Positions 54,276 to 64,000 of a stretch of DNA of 64,000 bases are shown one piece after another (within the stretch, counting starts at the first letter, position 1; the number at the start of each line of letters is the position of its first letter). Source of the stretch: Tigriopus japonicus (lineage: Eukaryota > Arthropoda > Copepoda > Harpacticoida > Harpacticidae); assembly GCA_010645155.1 (NCBI GenBank), contig JAAGOF010000257.1, positions 525,579-589,578 on the forward strand. The letters run 5' to 3'. The translations under genes were made by a program, and so were the position numbers. The notes beneath the pieces are model-generated. The model was not told where the DNA came from, made no database searches, and saw only the letters and a list, made by a program, of their open reading frames with translations.

Positions 54276-54354
54276 TAGAATTCAAGAGGTGCTATTGTTG
54301 ATTCGTGAAATAACCGATCAACGAGATCAACAATAGCACTTCTTGAATTCTACG
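54274..54354. repeat. Snap-back hairpin at a retrotransposon/transposon junction
   Basis: Arms 54274-54301 and 54327-54354 are 28-nt reverse complements with one mismatch (CGTAGAATTCAAGA/GGTGC...), with a 25-nt loop. The left arm codes part of the P-like transposase; the right arm is its inverted copy, fused to the end of the Ty3/gypsy sequence. Confidence 0.9.
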
Positions 54355-57253
54355 ACCAAACAAATCTTTCAGAAATGTTCCGTTTGGTGGGGATTTGACC
54401 AGAATGACAGAATCCATGAATAAGATTGAAAATGGATCTTGTAATTTTTTGAGGGACGATGATGCGGTTATGGCCCAAGAAGTATCGAAGAGCACAGGCT
54501 TCCCCTGAATGATGGACGATTCCACGCGAAGAGAAGAGTCCTCGTACATTTGCTTCTCTTCATCAGTGAAGGCGTTAAAGTTTAGATCTGTGGGGGCCTC
54601 CGAATTTATTGTCATTATTCGAGAGAAAGCATCGGCCACAATATTGGAACGGCCACTGATGTGCTTAATATCACTTACGAGTTCGGATATATCCAAGTGT
54701 CGGGTTTGTCGAGGGGATCGATCTGCATGTGACGTAAACGCAGAGACCAGAGGTTTGTGATCCGTGTAACAGGTCACGGGAAGGCCTTCTGCCATATGAC
54801 GAAAATGCTTTACCGACATGTATAGGGCTAGCAATTCTCAATCGAATGCACTTTACTTAATTTGGGCCGCTGAGAGTTTCTTCGAGTAATATGCTAAAGG
54901 GCGCCAGATTCCATTTTGCTTCTGCTCCAGTACAGCTCCGATGGCAGATCCTGATGCATCTGCAGTTATAGCAGTCTCTGCAACTGGCGATGGATGTACA
55001 AGAAGAGTGGCTTGTGCCAATTTTGATTTGACTTCTTTGAACGATTTGTCGCACTCCGTGTTCCATGAAATCATGCGTCCTTTTCCACTAACAGTTGAAT
55101 GTAGTGGTGCCAAGATCGAAGCAAGATGAGGTACGAACCGATGATAATAATTGACCATGCCCAAGAAACGTTGTAGAGCTGGTCGATCACATGGAGTGGG
55201 ATAGGCGAGAAGATTAGAGACTTTGGAAGGAACAGGGGAAATTCCTCTGGCAGAGATATTGTGGCCTGAGCATTCTAGGTTAGAAACGTCGAAGCAGCAT
55301 TTCTTGGGGTTGATGACAAGACCATTATCTGACAAGCGTTCAAACACTTGTTTCAAATGAAACAAATGCTCCTCTTCTGAATGTGATGCGACAAGAATAT
55401 CATCTAAATACACAAAGATAAAGGAGAGATCGCACAAAACACGATCCATAAGTCTTGAAATGTTTGAGCAGAATTTTTTAAACCAAATGGCATTCTTGTG
55501 AATTCAAACAGTCCAAAAGGAGTGGTTATTGCCGTTTTGGAAATTGAGTCTTCGTCCATTGGAATCTGGTTGTAGCCTCGGATGAGGTCGACTTTGGAGA
55601 AAATGGTACAGCCAAACAGCACTGTGGAAAAATCTTGAATGTGTGGCAAGGGGTATCTGTCGTCTACAGATTGGAGATTCAGCCACCGATAATCACCGCA
55701 AGGTCGAAAAGTTCCATCTGATTTGGGTACCATGTGAAGTGGAGAGGCGTAGTCCGAGTCCGATCGCCGAACAATGCCGAGGTTTTGCATCTTGGTGAAT
55801 TCGTTTTTGGCTGTGCTATATTTTGGACCAAAAAGTCTTCGAGGACGCATGAAGATGGGGCGGCCTTTAATCTCAATATGGTGCTTGATGCCATGTTAAT
55901 TGATTTTGCTGGAAAAATCTGGTTTTAAGATTTCAGGGAATTTGTTCAGATGGAGCACGTACTTCGACGTAGGGTAGTTTTGTATCTTGTTGTTAGAAGG
56001 CATTTGAGAAATTACTCGGATCTCTGACCCTTTTGAATCAGTTAGGCAACTATTGGCCAAATCTATTGACAACGAGAACTTGCGAAAGAAATCTGCTCCC
56101 AATAGTGGCTTTTTTACATCAGCAATGACAAACTTATATGAAAAGTTTCGATCGGCTAATTGGAAGGCTATTGTACGGGTTCCCCAAGTGCGGGTTGGAG
56201 AACCATTTGCTGCTGCAAGTGTTAGGCTCGACGGATGACTTGGACCTTTGGTACGGTCTGAATAGGAAGGAGGAAAAACAGAGACGTCGGCCCCCGAATC
56301 TATTAAAAATGAATTGTTGCTCAAGTGATCCGTAATTGTTAATGAATTCTTGTGTAGTGAGCAAGCCGACGCCGCACGCAAAGGCTGGCTTAAACGTTTC
56401 CTGTGCGTGAACGGTCATTGCGATTGGTACGGGTGGGACGAGGTAGAGCAGAGAACAGACAAGGTGAGCGGCAAGAATAAGCATTCATCCCAAAACGCTG
56501 ATGAAATGGACAAACCTTGCTCTTCTTTGAGTTAGAGGTCCCGTATTTCCGACCGACTTCAGCCACCGCACAATCTGTTTCCTGTACAGGATTGACGGTG
56601 AGACTTTCGACACTTTCTTCTACTCCAAAAACGCTGGATTGTTCGATAGTGGAGTTAATGGCATCTTGAGCGATGTTACAAAATTCAGTTAGAGATCCAG
56701 TCGTGAGATGAGGGCGAACCACTAAACGGATCTCAGACAGAAGCCGAATGAAAATTGTAGTCTTCATACACGGATGATCTGCTTCGTCCATAAGAAACTG
56801 AACGCGTTGACCAACCTCACGTGGATTAGTGGTGGAACGAGAAGACATCGCTAATTCCATCGCTTCCACTCAACAATTGGCCTTCGGCTTCCCACATGCC
56901 TCTAACAAAGCATTTTTCAATTGGGCATATCGGTCCAAGACGTCTTCTCCCAATGTGACAAAGCGATGAACTTTGGAAGATGTGTCACTATCTAAAGATT
57001 GTATGACATGAAAATATTTTGTCGAATCAGTAATGATGCCCTTCAATCTGAAATTTGCTTCTGCTGTCGTAAACCAGCTCGTTGGATTGGACGTCCAGAA
57101 ACTTGGGAATTTCAATGCAACGGCATTAACGACAGCATTCGACGACGGATTCACGGATAATGTCGAAACTGCGGCGGCCACGGCTTGAGAAATGGTCTCG
57201 ATGAGTGCAGGATCTGCTTTGATTTGCGGGGAGTCAGTATTGCGGGTTGCCAT
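54355..57253 (-). pseudogene. Ty3/gypsy gag-pol, integrase end missing
   Basis: From ATG at 57253: Gag (FPSFWTSNPTSWFTTAEANF, then a CCHC-like knuckle VCPFHQRFGMNAYSCRSPC), protease (FLIDSGADVSVFPP), RT ([37 protein letters not shown]) and RNase H (ITADASGSAIGAVLEQ, YTDHKPLVSAF, GRSNIVADAFSR). Lesions are a TGA in gag at 56870, a frame change between gag and protease at about 56390 (which may be natural), a TAA at 55896, a one-base loss near 55455 before the catalytic YLDD, and TAA and TGA near 54840. It stops just after RNase H; integrase and 3' LTR are absent. It lies in the same orientation as the collagen gene, just downstream. Confidence 0.92.
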
Positions 57254-57259
57254 AATGTC

Positions 57260-57277
57260 CAAAAGTAGGGGTCACCA
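57260..57277 (-). other. Primer-binding site of the Ty3/gypsy element
   Basis: TGGTGACCCCTACTTTTG on the minus strand lies just inside the LTR end (...CCTACA) and just before the gag ATG. It starts TGG as a site complementary to a tRNA 3' CCA must. Confidence 0.55.
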
Positions 57278-57280
57278 AAT

Positions 57281-57600
57281 TGTAGGAAATATTGAAATAG
57301 TCAAATTGTATACTATGTGAACGCAAGGAACTCCAAAATATATTTCTCCCAACAAATCCAGCTCAACTGCCAAACTTGTTCTTCTCTCCCCCGATCTCCT
57401 CCGCTTTCATCAACGTCATTGAATGACGGAGATCGAGGATTTAAATATAAAATAAACACAATAAATAAACGAAATGCTTGTCCATGCCACAATTCACATG
57501 TTCCCTTGGAAAAAACCCTATTGCAATCGCCTTGCTGGTGGATTTTTTCACTAATGCATACAATATTCAAGATCAATAATTCACTCACTTGATCATGCGA
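57281..57600 (-). mobile_element. 5' LTR of the Ty3/gypsy element (approximate)
   Basis: The inner end ...TATTTCCTACA is clear at 57281. A TATA-like TTTTATATTTAAA lies at about 57436-57448 on the minus strand. The outer end is inferred near 57590-57600 (TGATCAAGTGAG) and cannot be verified because the 3' LTR is missing. Confidence 0.45.
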
Positions 57601-57712
57601 CCCTGAAAATTACGATAAAAACAATAACTGATATGGCGTCAATAGTTTGTTGTTCTTTTTGTATTTCAATAAATTATCATAACACGAGCCAAAAAATATT
57701 CCGCTAATCGAA

Positions 57713-59116
57713 TTATAGCATAGCATCATCTCCTGGAGGTCCAGGATCGCCTTTTTCGCCTTCTGGCCCTTTGTCTCCTTGTTCTCCCGAGTCTCCTCTC
57801 TCTCCATAGGGGCCGACACCTCCATTGGCTCCAGGTGTACCATTTTTCCCAGGCGTTCCTCGTGGACCAGGCGGGCCTGAAGGTCCCGATCCACCTGGTG
57901 ATCCAGATTCGCCATCCTGGCCATCCTCTCCACTTTCACCCGACTCACCAGACTGACCGTCCTCTCCCGAATCACCCATATCACCTTCTGTTCCAGGAAT
58001 TCCAATGGGACCAACAGGGCCCAATTTTCCTGGAGGACCAGTTGCTCCAGGTGATCCGGCAGTTCCAGCCGGTCCAACCTTTCCATCAGCCCCATTTGAC
58101 CCGTCTTTGGCGTCTTTTCCTGGTGTGCCTGGAGGACCTGGTACTCCTTTGGGTCCTTGCTCAGCATCAGCTCCGGGATCACCGGCCTCTCCAGTGTCGC
58201 CAATTTCTCCTGGTGGACCATATGGACCTCGAGGGCCCGGGGGACCAGCAGGTCCCATGCTCCCTCCTTCACCGTCAGTTCCAAGAGCTCCGGGAGCACC
58301 AAAGCTCCCTTGGGGGCCAGCAGGGCCCCTTCTTCCCGTGAGCCCGTCAGTTCCAGGATCGCCAGGGTCACCACTTGGACCGGGATCACCTGGTGGTCCT
58401 GGTGGGCCAATGGGACCTTTTGGACCCTTTGCGCCGTCTTCTCCGTCTTTTCCGTCTTCTGCTGCCATTCCATCCATCCCTGGAGACCCAGGATCTCCAG
58501 TTTCCCCAGCTGGTCCAATTGGTCCAGGCTGACCCGGTCTACCAGGTATTCCTGGAAGCCCATCATCTCCTGTCAAACCATTCACACCGTTCACTCCAGG
58601 TACCCCAGGGTCACCAGGAGGTCCAGGATCGCCTTGGTCACCAATTATGCCTGGCGGCCCTTGAAGAGGTTGAGGGCAAAAACACTGAGTGGGTCCATTG
58701 AAAGTCATGAATTCTTCTTCTTCTAGGATAACCGTTTGCTGCTGTGGTTTGAAAAACTTTTTTTCTGTTCGGTTCACTTGGCTGATTCGCTCGAAGTTCC
58801 GTTCAGATAAAACGGACATCAAAGTGTTTCGAATATATTCCTTTAGGAGAAAAAAAACAAGGAAAAATAACGTGAATTTGTGACGAGGAATAAAATAAAA
58901 GAGGCAGCTCAATATCTACATTACCAATGCCAATTCTTCACTGGAATCGTCCTCAATGCAATTGCCTGCATGGATGTCGCCAAATAAATCATGGCTCGCC
59001 TTCTTACTCAATGTGATCACGTACTCGTTTTGTTCCTCAGATTTTTCTTCGATTCCTAAACTTTGATTTACTAGTGCACCGATTAAAACAACGATGGTTC
59101 CTTTAAGGCCCGCCAT
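57713..59116 (-). CDS. Secreted collagen, two exons
   Basis: Exon 1 (59116-58925, ATG in context GAAATGG) codes 64 residues with a signal peptide MAGLKGTIVVLIGALVNQSL. An 84-nt intron (GTAATG ... CTCCTAAAG, 58924-58841) is followed in phase 0 by exon 2 (58840-57713), giving 439 residues in all. After a non-collagenous part with a Cys pair QCFCPQPLQ, an almost continuous Gly-X-Y domain runs from about residue 125 to the end (GPPGIIGDQGDPGPPGDPG ... GEKGDPGPPGDDAML). Three triplets have Ala for Gly (GMAAED, GADAEQ, GKDAKD). There is no C-terminal trimerisation domain; the layout is like short cuticular or matrix collagens. It would form triple helices outside the cell. No AATAAA is found within 70 nt. 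Long antisense frames across it are shadows of the repeat. Confidence 0.93.
58841..58924 (-). other. Collagen intron
   Basis: 84 nt, donor TTG|GTAATG and acceptor after a long T/C tract, CTCCTAAAG|GAA. Reading through the donor gives a stop after two codons, so splicing is needed to join the signal peptide to the collagen domain. Confidence 0.85.
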
Positions 59117-59425
59117 TTCATTCCAAAGGAATTTCAAGAGTTAATGGACATTACGGGAAGAGCTAGAACGTTCCTCCTTCGACTTGCAATGCAGATCACT
59201 CACTGATCTGATCCTGAAATGTACCTCAGACCCGGTGATGAGGTGTTGGGATTTTGGAAGGACATTGTCGAACGATTTGAGGGCGATCATTTTGCTCCTG
59301 CTGACCGAGAAACCAGTTTCACGGGTATATGTTTAACAGTGACTTTCAATTGATGGAGAAATAAGGCAATGCCAGTGGTTCCTTGACAATTAGGAAAGTT
59401 AAGCACCTGCAGTATGACTAAAGTG
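59117..59425. other. Upstream region of the collagen gene
   Basis: It should contain the minus-strand promoter. No clear TATA box is seen. Confidence 0.4.
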
Positions 59426-59429
59426 ACAA

Positions 59430-60957
59430 TGGGTCGCATGTTAACGCATCTAATTCGTGATGTTTAGTATAATATGATTGCGCTTGAATATACTCTAATT
59501 TTAGCTTGGTCGTAACATGCGGAATAATTGAACAAACCTCAAAATAAGTATACTCTTCCGGCAGAGATATTTTTAAGTACACTCTAGGGGCACGAGTGCA
59601 CCTTTGGATTAGAGGCTGTGGCTCAGTGCGCCCATTTCAACGAGGGTGAAATAAGCCCAAGTTACCCATTTATGCTGGAATCTGCGTTGAGAAAAGCTGT
59701 CTGACCATAAAAAAAAACTTTGTGTAGAAACACTGGGCCTGTGTTGTTAAACTTCAAGCCCAATATACAAGTGCCAAATTCGGACTCATTCAAAATCGAA
59801 CTGAAAGTCAATTTCTCAAAGATTTTCAAGTCTAACTGAATCCAGTTCAACTTTAAGCGGAAACTCTTGAAGAAATCGACGAGAAGAATGATTTGATCAT
59901 CTTCCAACGTTCTCGGAAACATCAAAAAGTGCGTCAATCAGACAAATGAATGAACCTTCCTTCAACACCACCACCCCCAGATACAACAAACAAATGGATA
60001 GGTATGGAATCAATAGAAAATTGCGAATAAAAGGATACCATCCACTCCACTTGCAAATCCATCCCTCATCACTCAATGACTAACCCCATGGTCACACCTA
60101 CCAATGGACTTGTCCACGGATCAATCAACTATGCAAAAGCATAAAGGAAAAATACTTCAACGGGAATAATAAGCCGCGCTCATGGAAGGCCCTGCCAAAA
60201 TTGCCCATCTTTTACCCAAGAACCCACAACCCTCCCATGTTATCAAGAACGTCATTTTAGTCCATGTGTTTGAGACACTATTTTCGGTATGAAATTGATG
60301 CCAAAAAAATCGGATTGATAAGCCACTTCAAGGAAAATGCGATTTGGCCTAAACATTCTCAAGAGAAAGGTTCATGGAAACATAACTAGAACGACAAAAC
60401 GGATTGGATCGTGTCCCGGACTTTCTCTACAATGAACACTCTTAATTCAAAAGATGCTACAGTATGTTCATTTGTGTTATTCTGCTAACAAGTAAATAAG
60501 ATGCAAGTTAGACTGGTCAAACCGATCTTGAAAGACCAAAGTTAAAGGTAGGATGTGCGGTGGTTGAGAATATGGATTGCAAGGATCGAATTTTGAAGTT
60601 AAACTCAAGTTCGAGAACGCCACCTTTTCTAGTTCGGTCTTCAAGGCGGGGTCGAAATGAAAAAAAAACTTTGTGCTTGGAGCAAGACTTCAAGCTCCAA
60701 TTGCGAATGAAAATACGGACCATCTCAATTGACCTCATTGTTTTCAACAGGCCTCTATCCATCTGGTTCATCTTGTTCTTGGAAATGAAGCAAACCAAGT
60801 AGATGGGCAAATTGTGTGAGTACACAACAATTGCTATACTCGTCGGTTTGTTTCACGTTGATTATACTTGAGGTCATTGAGGTCAGCTACGTAGTAAGAC
60901 AAGAGTTGAGTATACTATAAAACAAATCGATCTTGTGTGCGTTAACATGCGACCCAA
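59430..60957. mobile_element. Element with 19-bp perfect inverted ends
   Basis: TGGGTCGCATGTTAACGCA at 59430-59448 recurs exactly inverted at 60939-60957. Two minus-strand frames lie between: 59662-59937 (with FKSFRLKLNWIQLDLKIFEK) and 60517-60825 (with RPRLEDRTRKGG). Neither has a recognised domain. No flanking duplication was identified, so it may be a DNA transposon of unknown type or two related repeats in inverted order. Confidence 0.5.
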
Positions 60958-61489
60958 CATATACTTTACCAAGGCCATTTTCCACCATCGTCTTTGAAGC
61001 CTCAACACGTCTGACTAAGTCATAAATTTGCCATTAATGAAAAAACCCAAAGACTAAGCAAAGACTAATAAAGCAACACTTGTCTAAAAATATTGCTTGA
61101 ACATCTTAGTATTCCATTCTGTTGAAGTCTCACATTTTTTATCAGAAAAGTTATTCAATGGACACCAAGATCTGATAGACTTGAGTCTGAGAGATTCTTT
61201 ATTCATTGGATATTTCTTCAATCAACGGGACCTTGCAAAGTAATGTTCAATTCCTTCATAATTTTAGACCTTAAATTTGGGTTGAGTTGCCTTTGTTGTC
61301 TGTTTCGAGGTAAGGTTTTGGTTTTATTTAGGATACTTTTTGTGTCCATCGTTAAAAAAAGGACCCAAATTATGATTTATCATCATTCGTGGAGGAAACA
61401 CATTGTTATAAAAATTGTCAGTCAGCCAAAGATTTTGAGCAATTTGGTTGGATTCTGAAAGAGATTGGTTGATTGAGTTTGTTTAATGA

Positions 61490-62630
61490 AGGATTTGGGC
61501 GTTGTCATCTTAGATGATGGAAAGTTTGATGAGCATATCCAGTTGAAAGAAGGTAAGGCATCTCAAACGTGAGGCTGGATCTAGCGCACTTTCAAGTCCA
61601 GAGATAGTGTTACGATGCTAACTCTGTACAAGTCGATTGTTCAACCGCATCTTGAATATGCTTCCCCCCATTTGGGCTCCAATGAGTTCGGCAGGTTTGC
61701 AAAAGGTCGAGCAGGTCCAAAGATGTTTTACTAGGAACATCACAGGAATGAGAGAGCTCTCGTATTGGGAGAGGCTCAAGAAAATAGGGCTGTACAGTAC
61801 TCGGAGAAGGTATGAAAGGTATCTGATACTGTATGTTTTTAAAAGCATTCATGGGCTCTGTCCTAACCCAGGCTTTGAGATCAGTTGTAGCGATCGTAGA
61901 GGTTTTACGTGCGTTCTGGGAGCATCTCCAAATCTTAAGGAAACTAGGCTAGTACGAACAATGAAGTCCTCTTCTTGAAGAATGTTAATTGAAAATTACA
62001 AAAATTGCCACTAGATGGAGCCAAAACAGGGGCAAAATCCCTTGATTTCAGATCTATCCTCAACTTAGATTTGTTACCAAAATTCCAGCTTCCATCTTAA
62101 AATGAATTTCTCTTCATATTTCGAGTCTTTTGGAGCTTAGCTACGATATTATTGTGTTCAAAAAGAAAAAAGTCACACCGAGTAATCACAAATTGAGACT
62201 AAATATTTACCAGAAGCACCCACAAATGTTTCTATCTCAAGATGGCGCTGATTGTCTTTTTTCTCTTTGATTGAAGCTCAACTTTGCTTCCTTTACAGGC
62301 TTGCTCTGACGACAGAGTTGTTCATTTTGAGAACAAGAGAGGGCACCCTAGTAGGATGTATTAAGGGCATGCTAAATCATGTAAGAGCCATCTAGGTGAA
62401 GCGAATATTAGTTTTCTTTAAAATCCTCTAAGAGCACTTAAGGTAGGATTGGACAAATTTTTAAGTACTATTCCTGACCAACCCACTATTCAAGGGTTGA
62501 ACAGATCTGCCAACAGTCATTCATTGGTAGATCAAATTTCATTAAAACGTCAATTTTATGCTCTAAGGTTAATGATTACTTTATTTACAAGGAATCCCAT
62601 TCCTTGTGGCGGTATCTTTGGGTGACTGAG
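61490..62630 (+). pseudogene. LINE family 1 fragment, interrupted
   Basis: Motifs LGVVILDDGKFDEHIQLK, SSAGLQKVEQVQRCFTRNIT and NPGFEISCSDRRGF are clear to about 61978, where unrelated DNA (to about 62415) replaces some 70 bp. The LINE then resumes with NQPTIQGLNRSANSHSLVDQ and its 3' UTR including ACAAGGAATCCCATTCCTTG at 62587-62606. It has a frame break near 61560. The inserted stretch has no clear ends. Confidence 0.8.
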
Positions 62631-62639
62631 AAATTGAAA

Positions 62640-63600
62640 TCTACTCACAGCACTGTCTTAGCCATAAGATGAAATACAGAGGCTTGTTAAGTTGGACGAA
62701 AACCAGTTCATCCAAATGTTTTCTCCTGACCACCCGATTCTTCCATGATCCGTTACATAAGTTAAGACGAGGGACCCTCTCCCTCTATCTAAACTGAATA
62801 ACTTTATATCTATATAAACACTACTATTGAAAACTGTTTGGAATTATTATTTTGGCGGACAAACATTGCCACGCATCACAGAAACTCGGTGAATGGCAAT
62901 TGACAAGCTTCTATCGAACTTCTCCAAACTTAAGACAGGATCAATCTTAGCTTCGTATCCTCTGTAGACACTCACAGCTCTCTTACTTTCTTCTTTGTAC
63001 TTCAGGAGTTGATCCAGTTTTCAATCATTTTTCTTCTTCTAGGACTGCCATCACGAGCAACGGGACATCACAACCGTTTAAGTAATTACATTAGTTGATC
63101 TGAACGGCGCCCCTGGCTAGAAATATCAAATATCGAAGACACTTTTTCTGGAAAGGTTTTTGTTAATAAAAAATATGCTATAAGGGGGAGAAATATCAAC
63201 AATGTGCCATTTTGAACAAATTATAAATATTTGACCATTTGTTTTCAGAATTAAAGGAAAATCCCCGTCGTTCATTGAATTATTTCAGAACGTTCATGAC
63301 AGCAGGATATTTATTTCTGACGGTTCCTACATTTAAATACTTCAACTCTGAAATATGTTCGGCCGTTCTAGTCAACATGGTTCTATTAAGGCCCCAGAAA
63401 TGATCACCCTCAGAGGGGTTCGGGCCCAAAGGTGGAGTACAATACGTGCTCAAGTAGGTGCATGCAGATACACAAGTGCACGAGTTAGGACTTCCTGGAC
63501 AGCCTGTGGGCCAATCTTATATCAATTTCCCTGCGGCACACTGGTTGCCGAACCTTGAGTTCAAATAAATGTGCTAAGGTTTCATGTCTATTGAACACAT
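62640..63600. other. Intergenic stretch, nothing recognised
   Basis: Downstream of the protease gene. A GC-richer plus-strand frame at 63355-63558 is discussed among the rejected items. Confidence 0.4.
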
Positions 63601-63602
63601 TT

Positions 63603-63608
63603 TTTATT
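63603..63608 (-). promoter_or_regulatory. Polyadenylation signal AATAAA
   Basis: AATAAA on the minus strand, 36 nt after the stop of the serine protease gene. Confidence 0.75.
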
Positions 63609-63644
63609 CTGTTTCAAATATCACGAATGGCTTGGGACACTAGC

Positions 63645-64000
63645 TTATTTCGCCGTTCTAGGATACTCGCTGGAATTCACGTATGATCGCCACCATGCTT
63701 CCAACTCTGTAAAATCAATCTCGCCAGATATGATTGGACAGAAAGTAAGGACTGTACACACTTGTGCAAATAATAACCTGTGACTTTGGTGTAAACGGCT
63801 GGTCCAGCTCCACAATCCTTTAAACCGTAAGAGACCAATCCAACCACTTCGTAATTGGACGATCGTTTTAGTATCAAAGGGCCACCTGAATCTCCCTAAG
63901 GATTAAGTGCCAAAGGATCATTATTTGTCCAAACGCTGAACCTTTTTTTTTATATTTATCTCACTTGACAACTGTCTTGCCCACCAGTTTTATAACCAGC
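63645..64000 (-). CDS. Trypsin-like serine protease, last three exons
   Basis: Exons are 64000-63965 (continues beyond the window), 63895-63778 and 63706-63645, with introns of 69 and 71 nt (GTGAGA...CTTAG, GTTATT...TTACAG). Joined, they read AGYKTGGQDSCQ, then GDSGGP with the catalytic Ser, then VGLVSYGLKDCGAGPAVYTKV and a C-terminus TELEAWWRSYVNSSEYPRTAK. Asp six residues before the catalytic Ser (GGQDSCQGDSGG) is position 189 of the S1 family and predicts cleavage after Arg/Lys. The two Cys around GDSGGP and before GAGP form the usual 191-220 bond. AATAAA follows. Catalytic His and Asp exons and any clip domain are outside the window. Substrate unknown. Confidence 0.95.

Noticed and set aside
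57835..58726. Long plus-strand open frames rich in Pro/Gly or His/Leu
   Set aside because: They are antisense shadows of the Gly-X-Y repeat of the collagen gene, whose strand is fixed by its signal peptide, intron and Gly periodicity.
59662..59937. 92-codon minus-strand frame as a host gene
   Set aside because: It is protein-like in composition but lies inside a likely mobile element, has no recognised domain and no splice or polyadenylation signals.
63355..63558. Plus-strand frame ending CGTLVAEP with AATAAA at 63564
   Set aside because: The words CGTLVAE recall the start of a trypsin domain, but there is no continuation, no splice site and no start context. Probably chance in a GC-richer patch.

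Overview
The window looks like nuclear DNA of an arthropod, most likely a small crustacean such as a copepod. It is AT-rich and gene-poor. The introns are tiny (64-134 nt) with good GT/AG borders, arthropod-type TTAGG tracts occur inside it, and the retroelement types are ones I associate with copepod genomes. There are no bacterial operons, no rRNA and no CRISPR. I cannot name the species from sequence alone.

Host genes are few and small. The minus strand carries a cysteine-rich secreted-type 3' exon (13.7 kb), a small tail-anchored candidate protein (25.0-25.3 kb), an intronless three-TPR protein of ODAD4/TTC25-like shape (33.2-34.05 kb), an unidentified two-exon gene with a possible frame break (36.5-37.1 kb), a two-exon secreted collagen (57.7-59.1 kb), and the last three exons of a trypsin-like serine protease running off the right edge (63.6-64.0 kb). 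Three of these have an AATAAA signal within 40 nt after the stop. A short secreted-peptide candidate sits at 45.1-45.4 kb.

The rest is a graveyard of mobile elements. Retroelements: fragments of several non-LTR (LINE) families at 4.65, 7.1, 20.1-22.4, 23.4, 28.2, 29.1, 29.3-30.7, 47.3 and 61.5-62.6 kb; a Ty3/gypsy element at 54.4-57.6 kb lacking its integrase end; a second gag at 31.6-32.7 kb; and several tRNA-derived SINEs. One SINE family shares its 3' tail with the LINE family at 4.65 and 61.5 kb, the expected sign that the LINE mobilises the SINE. DNA elements: a broken mariner-like transposase at 25.5-26.5 kb, a P-element-like remnant at 53.6-54.3 kb, and many inverted-repeat elements.

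The main new observation is a group of hAT-type non-autonomous elements that can be delimited to the base by 8-bp target-site duplications: 9792-10848, 20189-21284, 34694-34991, 43173-44063, 49225-49460 and 49478-53387, plus one older copy at 23933-24284. Two of them carry unrelated coding-like DNA (a 187-codon open frame in one, exon-like sequence in the other) and no recognisable transposase, so they are candidate gene-capturing ('Pack') hATs. The 3.9-kb one has arrays of a CTGGCGAT word just inside both ends. Nesting gives relative ages: LINE before hAT at 20-22 kb, and hAT before SINE at 10 kb and 53 kb.
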